Shown: piece after piece, positions 1 through 7,028 of the stretch
How positions within the stretch are numbered: the stretch's first letter is position 1
How the letters are laid out: each line of letters opens with the position of its first letter
Assembly (NCBI GenBank): GCA_910584785.1
Contig: CAJUDX010000003.1
Coordinates: forward strand, 1 to 18,617
Length of the DNA: 18,617 nt
DNA from: an uncultured Lachnospiraceae bacterium
GTDB lineage: Bacteria > Bacillota > Clostridia > Lachnospirales > Lachnospiraceae
Direction of reading: 5' to 3'
Notes under the pieces: model-generated
The model's input: the letters and a program-made list of their open reading frames with translations, nothing else
What the model was told of the DNA's origin: nothing
Database searches by the model: none
Program-made: the position numbers and the translations under genes

Positions 1-547
1 CTTCATATAAAATCCCATCAGGAAAAAGAAAACCGCTTTCTTTATACCAATTACTTTTATATAATTTACATACTGAGATCATAGGAATTTTAAGGAGTTC
101 TTTTTCTTTCGCGGCACAATGCATTCCTCTATATCCTCCATTTATTTCCTGCATCGTGTTAATATCACCATTTTCATTTGCTGTCAATAAATTAAATGAT
201 AAGATGTCGCATTCTTTATCCAGAAGATATTTTTCAATTTCTTTTAGACAATTTTTTCGAATATAATCATCACTGTCCACATACATAAAATAATCACCAT
301 TTACAAATTCAACTCCTTTATTTCTTGCAGCAGCAAGTCCTTTGTTCTCTTGAGAAACAAAATAAATTTCCGAATAAACAGTTGCCATTTTTCTTACAAT
401 TGCTTCTGTGGAATCAGTTGAGCCATCATTTACAACAATAATTTGAAGATTACTATAATTCTGTTCTAATATAGATTTTATACATCTTTCAATATATTTT
501 TCTGTATTATACGCTGGAATTACAATACTAAATCTTATTTTTTCCAT
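1..547 (-). CDS. Family 2 glycosyltransferase, N-terminal part (runs off left edge)
   Basis: Predicted GT-A fold glycosyltransferase that would add one sugar to the lipid-linked repeat unit at the inner membrane face. The visible 182 residues start at an ATG at 545-547. They show the GT2 opening (SIVIPAYNTEKYIERCI, about residues 7-23), the nucleotide-binding VNDGSTDST (about 39-47), and the metal-binding DSDDYI after FMYV (about 90-95). The C-terminal acceptor half lies beyond the window. Its first 20 bases overlap the 3' end of the preceding GT2 gene in another frame, which implies translational coupling in one operon. It is AT-rich like its neighbours. The family is certain; donor and acceptor sugars cannot be read from sequence. 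Confidence 0.9.
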   Translation of the reverse strand, partial: MEKIRFSIVIPAYNTEKYIERCIKSILEQNYSNLQIIVVNDGSTDSTEAIVRKMATVYSEIYFVSQENKGLAAARNKGVEFVNGDYFMYVDSDDYIRKNCLKEIEKYLLDKECDILSFNLLTANENGDINTMQEINGGYRGMHCAAKEKELLKIPMISVCKLYKSNWYKESGFLFPDGILYE

Positions 548-1463
548 AATTAGTCCTTCTCCTTAATAAAATTGTTAAAAAGAAAAAAAGAGTTCCCCTT
601 ATCGAAACTCCTTTAAATCCTATCCTTATACACCTTAACGCATCAAAAAAACCATAAGATTGTATTAATACATTTAGATTACAAATTTGTTTTTCATTAT
701 ATCTCTTGGCTAACTCATCATATAAATTTATCCACATTTGAAATTTATTATTCACATAATCATTTGATAATGGACCCTCAATTAATGCTTTAACTCTTCC
801 TTTAAATGTTCCTGACGAAGAACGTGCAGTTACATTTTCTTCATGTAGTCTATGTTTTAACATTGGTTGCTCAAGATAAATTATAGATGAATCATTTAAT
901 GTAGCTAACAAAGCAATCCAGTAATCATGATTTTCAACACATAATGGTATGTTATCGATGATATCAATCATTTTCTTATTTACCATCATTGTACATCCAT
1001 ACATAACATTTTGTGAAATACACCTTTCAAATGAATATTTAACCTTTTTTTCATATATTTTTTTTAAAGTATCGGATTTCCATAAATAAAAGTTAGTAAA
1101 AACAAGTGCAGGAAAATTATCATATTTTTTTATCTCTTCCATCGAATTTTTCACTTTATTCATATCCCAGACATCATCTTGATCCGAAAAAAATATATAA
1201 TCATAAATATCTTTGGCATAATTAAATAAAGACGAAAAATTTGCAACTGCTCCTTTATTCTCTTTAAGAAAACTTATTTTAACAACTCTTTTGTCTTTCT
1301 GACAATAATCATTTATTATTTTCATTGAATCATCCGTTGAACCATCATCCTGGATAATCAAATCAAAATTTGCATATGTTTGCTGTAAAATGCTTTCTAT
1401 TTGTTCTGCCAAAAACTTTTGTCCATTATGAACTGCCATTAATATAGCAGTATTATATTCCAT
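528..1463 (-). CDS. Family 2 glycosyltransferase (rhamnosyltransferase-like subfamily)
   Basis: A 311-residue glycosyltransferase of the polysaccharide operon. The N-terminal GT-A domain has AILMAVHNG (about 6-14), QDDGSTDD (38-45) and FSDQDDVW (92-99). The last motif is characteristic of the GT2 group containing dTDP-rhamnosyl transferases of the RfbF/RgpB kind. That hints at a deoxysugar donor but does not prove it. The C-terminus has a short hydrophobic stretch (GTLFFFLTILL) followed by basic residues, suggesting membrane association. I chose the ATG at 1461-1463 because GGAGG (1469-1473) sits 5 nt upstream. The in-frame ATG four codons earlier (1473-1475) has no ribosome site and would contain the SD itself. 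It lies 17 nt after the preceding gene and overlaps the next one by 20 nt. Confidence 0.9.
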   Translation of the reverse strand: MEYNTAILMAVHNGQKFLAEQIESILQQTYANFDLIIQDDGSTDDSMKIINDYCQKDKRVVKISFLKENKGAVANFSSLFNYAKDIYDYIFFSDQDDVWDMNKVKNSMEEIKKYDNFPALVFTNFYLWKSDTLKKIYEKKVKYSFERCISQNVMYGCTMMVNKKMIDIIDNIPLCVENHDYWIALLATLNDSSIIYLEQPMLKHRLHEENVTARSSSGTFKGRVKALIEGPLSNDYVNNKFQMWINLYDELAKRYNEKQICNLNVLIQSYGFFDALRCIRIGFKGVSIRGTLFFFLTILLRRRTNYGKNKI

Positions 1464-1468
1464 CTTTT

Positions 1469-1473
1469 CCTCC
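1469..1473 (-). promoter_or_regulatory. Ribosome binding site that decides the GT2 start
   Basis: GGAGG on the minus strand, 5 nt before the ATG at 1461-1463. It overlaps the upstream in-frame ATG at 1473-1475, so it can only serve the downstream start. Confidence 0.7.
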
Positions 1474-1480
1474 ATTTGTC

Positions 1481-2632
1481 TTAGTTAAAGATTTTACGAT
1501 ATCCTGACTTATTAACCGATTTCCAATATTTGTTTTTTGCATAAAAACAAGCATTCCGTTTTAGTTCCTTAAGATTACCTTCAGTTAAATTTGCTATTTT
1601 TTCAATTTCTTTGCTAAAGTGTGATATGTTCTCTAAATCAATTACAGCTCCGCATTTCTTTTCATCAAAATCTTTCCAAGGCGTAGTATTCGAGATAACG
1701 GGAATACAGCCAGCAGCAAGCGCTTCATAAATCACATGCCCAAAGTTTTCTCCTTTTGTTGGGAACAAAAATATATCATAATCTGAAAAAATATTTATAA
1801 CTTCATTAGAATGAACCTCTCCACAATAATTTACCTCAATACATTTAGGAAGTTTTTTTATTCTCTTTCTGCAATTGTGCCAATAGTCTTTATCTTCTAT
1901 CGTCCCATATATATCAAAAATAATTTTTTTAGAATACTGATTATTTAAAACTTCGATACAATAATCCAAATTTTTTTTAATACATATTCTTGATAAGAAA
2001 ATTATTTTCAATTTACTTACATCTGATTTACGCTCATTAATTTTCAATAATTGTTTATCAAAATCAATATTACGCGGCAAGTCCTCAGCAACAATGTAGT
2101 TTATTATACCCTCTTCTCCAATCCAATGTTTTGCATCTCTAATTTCCAAACAAGACGAAAATGACCATGTGATTTTTTTAAAAAATCCCAGTAATTTAAA
2201 AACCATAAAAAAAATAACTTTCTTAAATCTTTTGTTTTTCATAGCCCCTTCCGAGAAAACTCCCATTGGTGCCACGAAAATTTTCTTATCCTTATTTTGT
2301 AAATACCTATGTATAATTAACAACATTATTGTATTTTTTTCAAATAATCCACAAGAATATATGATATCAAATTTTTTATATAACTTTTTTAATTTTTTTC
2401 CACAATATTCATTTGATGGCATATACATTATTCTAGCATTATCATCTTTAATCCATTGCTTAATTTCAATATTTTCATATGGCATTTTTATTCCCAAATC
2501 ATGATTTTGCGTATAAATATAAAATGATGCTTCATCAGCAAAAGTATCAACAAGGTTTTTTATTGTTTGCTGAGGTCCTCCCGATCTATATCCTGGAAAA
2601 TAATATGGAACTAGAATCAATATCTTTTTCAT
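1481..2632 (-). CDS. Family 4 glycosyltransferase
   Basis: A 383-residue GT-B glycosyltransferase of the retaining GT4 type, acting in repeat-unit assembly. The N-terminal Rossmann half begins MKKILILVPYYFPGYRSGGP. The SGGP at 17-20 is a loop usual in GT4 enzymes that open with a proximal glycine-rich acceptor-site segment. The C-terminal donor half has IIFLSRICIKKN (about 210-221) and the GT4 E-x7-E region GENFGHVIYEALAAG (294-308). The ATG at 2630-2632 is preferred over a TTG four codons upstream because GGAG lies 6 nt before it. The ATG shares one base with the TAA of the preceding epimerase gene (TAATG), a classical coupling junction. It is among the most AT-rich genes here, in keeping with a recently acquired serotype gene. 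Sugar specificity is unknown. Confidence 0.9.
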   Translation of the reverse strand: MKKILILVPYYFPGYRSGGPQQTIKNLVDTFADEASFYIYTQNHDLGIKMPYENIEIKQWIKDDNARIMYMPSNEYCGKKLKKLYKKFDIIYSCGLFEKNTIMLLIIHRYLQNKDKKIFVAPMGVFSEGAMKNKRFKKVIFFMVFKLLGFFKKITWSFSSCLEIRDAKHWIGEEGIINYIVAEDLPRNIDFDKQLLKINERKSDVSKLKIIFLSRICIKKNLDYCIEVLNNQYSKKIIFDIYGTIEDKDYWHNCRKRIKKLPKCIEVNYCGEVHSNEVINIFSDYDIFLFPTKGENFGHVIYEALAAGCIPVISNTTPWKDFDEKKCGAVIDLENISHFSKEIEKIANLTEGNLKELKRNACFYAKNKYWKSVNKSGYRKIFN

Positions 2633-3765
2633 TATTTTCTCCAACTCATTTTATTAATAATCCCTACATAACTTTGAATTATTTTAACTACTTTTATGGA
2701 TACATTTATATCTGAATATGCCAAAACATTACTTGCATTATCACTATCGTTATATAGATTGACAGCAAAATCCACTGCTTGAAGAATTTGTTCTGATATG
2801 ATATTTCCTATAACAAACACTCCATTTTCCATGGCTTCTGGTCTTTCTGTTGAAGTTCTAATAGAAACTGCAGGAAATTTAAAATATGCACTTTCCTCTG
2901 GCACAGTACCGCTATCTGATACCACACAAAACGCATTTTTCTGCAATTTGTTGTAATCAAAAAAGCCTAGCGGCTGATGCTGAATCACCCTATCATTAAA
3001 TTTAAAATTTCGAATTTCAATATACTTTTTACTTCTTGGGTGGCATGAATAAAGTACAGGCATATGATAAGTTTTTGCCATAGTATTAACTGCATTCATA
3101 AGAGAAAAAAAATTACTTTCAATATCAATATTTTCCTCCCGATGTGCAGAAAGCAAAATATATTTTCCTGATTCTAACCCAAGTTCTTCAAGAATATTAC
3201 TTTTATTAATGTTTTCAATATTTTGACTTAATACCTCAGCCATCGGTGAACCAACAACAAACGTATATTCCGGTTTTACACCCGTATCTAAAATATACCT
3301 TCTTGCATTTTCTGAATAACACAGATTTATATCACTGGTAACATCAACAATCCTTCGAATTACCTCTTCCGGCAGATTTTCGTCTTTACATCGATTTCCT
3401 GCTTCCATATGAAACACAGGAATTTTCAATCGCTTAGCGGATAAAACAGAAAGACATGAATTTGTATCACCAAGAACAATTATCGCATCTGGTTTTACTT
3501 CTGCCATTAACTCATATGACTTCGTAATCACATTACCCATTACCTGTCCTACATTTTCCCCGGCTACGCCCAAGTAATAATCCGGCTCTCTGAGTCCTAA
3601 TTCCTTAAAAAAAACTTCATTCAATGTATAGTCGTAATTTTGTCCTGTATGGACAAGTATATGTTCAAAGTATTGATCACATTTTTTAATTATCTCTGAC
3701 ATCTTAATAATTTCAGGTCTGGTTCCAACAATAGTCATTAATCGTAATTTTCTTACTGTTTCCAT
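2632..3765 (-). CDS. wecB: Non-hydrolysing UDP-HexNAc 2-epimerase (WecB/CapG/FnlC family)
   Basis: A 377-residue cytosolic enzyme that inverts C2 of a UDP-HexNAc. Family motifs are in order: GTRPEIIK (14-21), GDTNS (99-103), MEAGNR (120-125), SAHREEN (206-212), SDSGTVPEE (283-291) and TERPEA (306-311). The simplest member makes UDP-ManNAc. However, it follows directly behind a CapE-like dehydratase-epimerase and a reductase, the order of the CapE-CapF-CapG and FnlA-FnlB-FnlC pathways. It therefore most likely catalyses the last step to a UDP-L-6-deoxy-HexNAc (L-FucNAc or L-QuiNAc). The start at 3763-3765 has AAGGAG about 7 nt upstream and lies 21 nt after the reductase gene. The family call is firm; the substrate assignment rests on context. 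Confidence 0.93.
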   Translation of the reverse strand: METVRKLRLMTIVGTRPEIIKMSEIIKKCDQYFEHILVHTGQNYDYTLNEVFFKELGLREPDYYLGVAGENVGQVMGNVITKSYELMAEVKPDAIIVLGDTNSCLSVLSAKRLKIPVFHMEAGNRCKDENLPEEVIRRIVDVTSDINLCYSENARRYILDTGVKPEYTFVVGSPMAEVLSQNIENINKSNILEELGLESGKYILLSAHREENIDIESNFFSLMNAVNTMAKTYHMPVLYSCHPRSKKYIEIRNFKFNDRVIQHQPLGFFDYNKLQKNAFCVVSDSGTVPEESAYFKFPAVSIRTSTERPEAMENGVFVIGNIISEQILQAVDFAVNLYNDSDNASNVLAYSDINVSIKVVKIIQSYVGIINKMSWRK

Positions 3766-3786
3766 TGCATATCTCCTTGAATCATT

Positions 3787-4644
3787 TTACAATTCATAAT
3801 ACGGATATAGTTCCTTATGTTCCCTCATCCATTCCCCCAGCTCCTTTATCATAACTTCATATCCCGGAATTTCATATTCAAAGCCATCATATCTTGTCCT
3901 TACTAATGACTTATCTGCAATCCATTTATCGCTTGGAACTATTTCAATCCTTTTTTTTCGAATATACTTATTACATAAAGTCAATAATTCATACTTACTT
4001 ATTGATTCCTTGGGAACCGCATGATACAAACCATATGCTTTTTTAATCGCTGCCGCTTCCATTGTCTTAGCAAGCTGTAAGGTAGTTTGTCCTGTCCAAA
4101 TTGCTTTTGTAAAACCACTGATTTCACTATTCTGCTGCATAAACCAATTAAGTAATCCAATACCATTACGTTTAATATCTGGACCAACAATAGAATTTCT
4201 AAAGGTAATATTTTTATTATCGTCTAATTCTCCCATTGCTTTTGTACGATCATAAAATAATCTGCCATCAGGAATAGCTTGTTCCGTATATTTTCCTTTC
4301 TTGCCTGAAAACACACAATCCGTACTCATATGAATAATTTGTATAGTTGTCCCTTCTGTAATATCTGCCAAATAATGGGGCAGATATCCATTGAAAAGTA
4401 CAGCTTTTGCATGCTGTTTTTCTGCAAATTGATTTAAGATACCAACGCAATTAATCACAGCATCATAACTTCCACCCCAAATTGTCTTTTTCAGTAATTT
4501 AAAATCTGCTGCATCTCCAACTACAGTATGTACAAATCTGGACTTTTCCCTTGCATATCCAACCACAATATGACCTTGTTCTTTCATGTAAATTGAAATA
4601 ACATGACCAGCCATCCCATTACATCCAATGATAAGAAATTTCAT
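3787..4644 (-). CDS. RmlD-like SDR reductase of a UDP-4-keto-6-deoxy-HexNAc
   Basis: A 285-residue extended-SDR protein resembling dTDP-4-dehydrorhamnose reductase (RmlD). It has GCNGMAG cofactor binding (7-13), STDCVFSG (107-114) and the catalytic YDRTK (YxxxK, Y131/K135). It sits between CapE-like and CapG-like genes, where S. aureus has CapF. CapF is longer because of a C-terminal cupin domain, which is absent here. RmlD-type reductases in this slot are known from UDP-L-RhaNAc/UDP-L-QuiNAc pathways (WbvR and QnlA types), so it probably reduces the C4 ketone left by the CapE-like enzyme. It begins one base after the TAA of that gene, with AAAGGGA as ribosome site. SDR/RmlD family is certain; the exact product sugar is inferred. 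Confidence 0.88.
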   Translation of the reverse strand: MKFLIIGCNGMAGHVISIYMKEQGHIVVGYAREKSRFVHTVVGDAADFKLLKKTIWGGSYDAVINCVGILNQFAEKQHAKAVLFNGYLPHYLADITEGTTIQIIHMSTDCVFSGKKGKYTEQAIPDGRLFYDRTKAMGELDDNKNITFRNSIVGPDIKRNGIGLLNWFMQQNSEISGFTKAIWTGQTTLQLAKTMEAAAIKKAYGLYHAVPKESISKYELLTLCNKYIRKKRIEIVPSDKWIADKSLVRTRYDGFEYEIPGYEVMIKELGEWMREHKELYPYYEL

Positions 4645-4645
4645 T

Positions 4646-5689
4646 TTATTTCCCTTTATTTGCTAATTTTTGCTGTATATAATCCAATTCCAGTAGTTTT
4701 TGTTTAACTTGTTCAACATTAAGCAATTGAGTATTATTACTATTAAATTCAGTTAATGGATTTCTTTCAATGTTTCCCTTAGTAAAATACTTATCATAAT
4801 TTAAATCACGTTTATCACAGGGTACTCGATAAAAGTCACCCATATCAATTGCATTTGCACATTCTTCATTCGTCAATAATGTTTCATACAATTTTTCACC
4901 ATGACGAATACCAATAACCTTAATCTCATGTCCCGGATGAAATAACTCTATCGTCGCTTTTGCCAGAACTTCAATCGTACAAGCTGGTGCTTTTTGCACA
5001 AGTATATCTCCGCTATTACCATATTTAAAAGCAAACATTACAAGACTTACTGCCTCTGGAAGGCTCATAATAAAACGTGTCATCTTAGGTTCAGTAATAG
5101 TAATTGATTTGCCTTCCCGAATTTGTTCTATCCAGAGAGGAACAACAGAACCTCTGGAACAAAGAACATTTCCATAACGGGTACAACATATTTTCATACG
5201 TTCTTTTGCCACCTGTCTTGATTTAGCTACTGCTACTCTTTCTTCAAGAGCTTTTGTAACCCCCATTGCATTTACAGGATATGCCGCTTTATCTGTTGAA
5301 AGACAAATAACCTTTTTAACACCCGTCTGCATTGCAGCAGTAAGTACATTATCTGTTCCTATTACATTTGTCCTGACAGCCTCCATAGGAAAAAATTCAC
5401 ATGAAGGTACTTGTTTTAATGCGGCTGCATGAAAAATATAATCAACACCCTGCATCGCATTTTTTACTGATGGAAGCTCCCTCACATCTCCAAGATAAAA
5501 TTTAATTTTATCCGCATACTTTGGAAACCTGGCTTGATAATCGTGCCTCATATCATCCTGCTTTTTTTCATCTCTTGAAAAAATACGAATTTCACTAATA
5601 TCACTTTTAAGAAATCCACTCAGAACTGTATTTCCAAATGAACCAGTACCTCCAGTAATCATTAAGGTTTTTCCATTAAATTCAGACAT
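4646..5689 (-). CDS. capE: UDP-GlcNAc 4,6-dehydratase / 5-epimerase (CapE/FnlA/WbjB family)
   Basis: A 347-residue soluble SDR enzyme that starts UDP-L-6-deoxy-HexNAc synthesis by removing water across C4-C6 of UDP-GlcNAc and epimerising the keto intermediate. It shows TGGTGSFG (12-19), HAAALKQVPSCEFFPMEAV (about 87-105), STDKAAYP (131-138), and MGVTK at 142-146, where Met replaces the usual catalytic Tyr (MxxxK). That replacement is a hallmark of CapE/FlaA1/PglF enzymes. RHGEKLYETLL (262-272) is also family-typical. Its length matches CapE (about 340 residues). I place the start at 5687-5689, since AGGAG lies 8 nt upstream and the glycine motif then falls at the usual position. Longer starts (ATG 5719, TTG 5734) only add an unrelated leader. 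It precedes the reductase and 2-epimerase genes. Confidence 0.92.
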   Translation of the reverse strand: MSEFNGKTLMITGGTGSFGNTVLSGFLKSDISEIRIFSRDEKKQDDMRHDYQARFPKYADKIKFYLGDVRELPSVKNAMQGVDYIFHAAALKQVPSCEFFPMEAVRTNVIGTDNVLTAAMQTGVKKVICLSTDKAAYPVNAMGVTKALEERVAVAKSRQVAKERMKICCTRYGNVLCSRGSVVPLWIEQIREGKSITITEPKMTRFIMSLPEAVSLVMFAFKYGNSGDILVQKAPACTIEVLAKATIELFHPGHEIKVIGIRHGEKLYETLLTNEECANAIDMGDFYRVPCDKRDLNYDKYFTKGNIERNPLTEFNSNNTQLLNVEQVKQKLLELDYIQQKLANKGK

Positions 5690-5697
5690 CTCTTTTT

Positions 5698-5702
5698 CTC
5701 CT
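5698..5702 (-). promoter_or_regulatory. Ribosome binding site that decides the capE start
   Basis: AGGAG on the minus strand, 8 nt before the ATG at 5687-5689. It favours the short protein over the two upstream in-frame starts. Confidence 0.65.
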
Positions 5703-5794
5703 GCTTTCAACAAGTTCATCCATTTTTCTTCCAAATCATTGATTTTATATCTGTCATTCTTTTAAGCATTCAAGATAATAATCATTTTATCATA

Positions 5795-7000
5795 TTATTT
5801 TCCTTGAAATATTTCTTCTAAACGATCAAGCAATTGATATTTATTAAAATTTTTATAAGAATACATTAATGCATTTTTTCCATATTGTTTTAAATCCGCG
5901 TCGGATATTATTATCATTTTTTCTATATTTTTCACAAACCCATTCACATCCTCTGCATCACTAACAAGTCCTGCCTTCGCTTCTCGAATAATTCTCTGTA
6001 CTTCTCCATCAGCAGAAACAAGAATCGGTTTTCCACAAGCCATGCAAGACTGAGTTTTCGCTGGTATTGTAATAGCAAATACCTCATTTTTAGCAAGTGT
6101 TATTAATAACGCATCCGCTTGTGAAAGAAACTTCACAACTTCTTCCTGCGGCTGATGCGGAGTAAACTGAAAATATTTTTCCAGATTTTCAGCTTTAATT
6201 ATTTCTTTTAATTTAAAAAGATAACGCCCATCTCCAATAATATGAAATCTGACATTTAAGTTTTTTGTTCTCAAAATTCTGGCTGCTTCCACAAGAATAT
6301 TCAAACCCTGTGCATAACCTACATTCCCTGCAAATACCAAATAAAGCTGAGTATCCTCTGGGTGTTTTGTAAATTTCATCGGCTTATAAATGTCTTCCGC
6401 ATATTGTGGCCAATATTCAATTTTTAGTTTATCAACTTTGCGCCTTCGGATTGGCTCTATAAAACTCCTTGAACTAGTTAAAATTTTATCACTATTATGG
6501 TAAATATAATCCACAATTATCTGAAGAATACCTATTATCATTTTGTTATGTATACCTGTGGTATATTTTACATTTTCCGGCCATAAATCTGTTACATAAA
6601 TATAGTGTGGAATATGATGCTTTTTTGCATACCACACCCCAACCATTCCCTGTGTCATAGGAGAAACCTCATAAGTAAACACAAGATCTGCATGAACGTC
6701 TACCAGACATTTCCAAATAAATCCTGATAGCATAAAGGACAAATAATTAATAACCAGCCTTACAGAATTAGAACCTCTGGCAATAAGAGGAATACGAATA
6801 ATATAAATACCATTCCACTTTTCATATCTGCGATGTCGATAATCATATCCCTCATAAAACTTTCCCAACGGATAATTAGGAATTCCTGTAAGGACAATAA
6901 CTTTGTATCCTTTCTTTACTAATTCAGTTGCAATATCATTAATTCGAAAATTTTCCGGTTTAAAATATTGGCTAATTATCAGTATTCTTTTCTTTTTCAT
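5795..7000 (-). CDS. Family 4 glycosyltransferase, WbuB-like (L-6-deoxy-HexNAc transferase candidate)
   Basis: A 401-residue GT-B enzyme of the WbuB/WcaI-like GT4 subgroup. The N-terminus KRILIISQYFKPENFRINDIA (4-24), YVTDLWPE (135-142), FAGNVGYAQGL (223-233) and IPAKTQSCMACGKPIL (312-327) are typical. In enterobacterial O-antigen loci WbuB lies beside fnlA-fnlB-fnlC and is assigned as the L-FucNAc transferase; CapL plays that part in S. aureus. The gene here lies next to the CapE-like pathway, so transfer of the L-sugar onto the first lipid-linked sugar is the best guess. The start has AAAGGGA about 6 nt upstream. About 105 nt without a gene separate it from capE (5690-5794), AT-rich and with no clear terminator, so readthrough is expected. 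Confidence 0.9.
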   Translation of the reverse strand: MKKKRILIISQYFKPENFRINDIATELVKKGYKVIVLTGIPNYPLGKFYEGYDYRHRRYEKWNGIYIIRIPLIARGSNSVRLVINYLSFMLSGFIWKCLVDVHADLVFTYEVSPMTQGMVGVWYAKKHHIPHYIYVTDLWPENVKYTTGIHNKMIIGILQIIVDYIYHNSDKILTSSRSFIEPIRRRKVDKLKIEYWPQYAEDIYKPMKFTKHPEDTQLYLVFAGNVGYAQGLNILVEAARILRTKNLNVRFHIIGDGRYLFKLKEIIKAENLEKYFQFTPHQPQEEVVKFLSQADALLITLAKNEVFAITIPAKTQSCMACGKPILVSADGEVQRIIREAKAGLVSDAEDVNGFVKNIEKMIIISDADLKQYGKNALMYSYKNFNKYQLLDRLEEIFQGK

Positions 7001-7028
7001 TTTAATCCCTTTGCTATTTATTTTTATT

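Noticed and set aside
2169..2504. Plus-strand ORF of 111 codons, phenylalanine/isoleucine-rich
   Set aside because: AT-rich antisense of the GT4 gene, no ribosome site, composition explained by opposite-strand lysine codons.
5690..5794. Possible promoter or terminator between the WbuB-like gene and capE
   Set aside because: AT-rich but I find neither a paired -35/-10 at proper spacing nor a stem with U tract; probably plain operon spacer.
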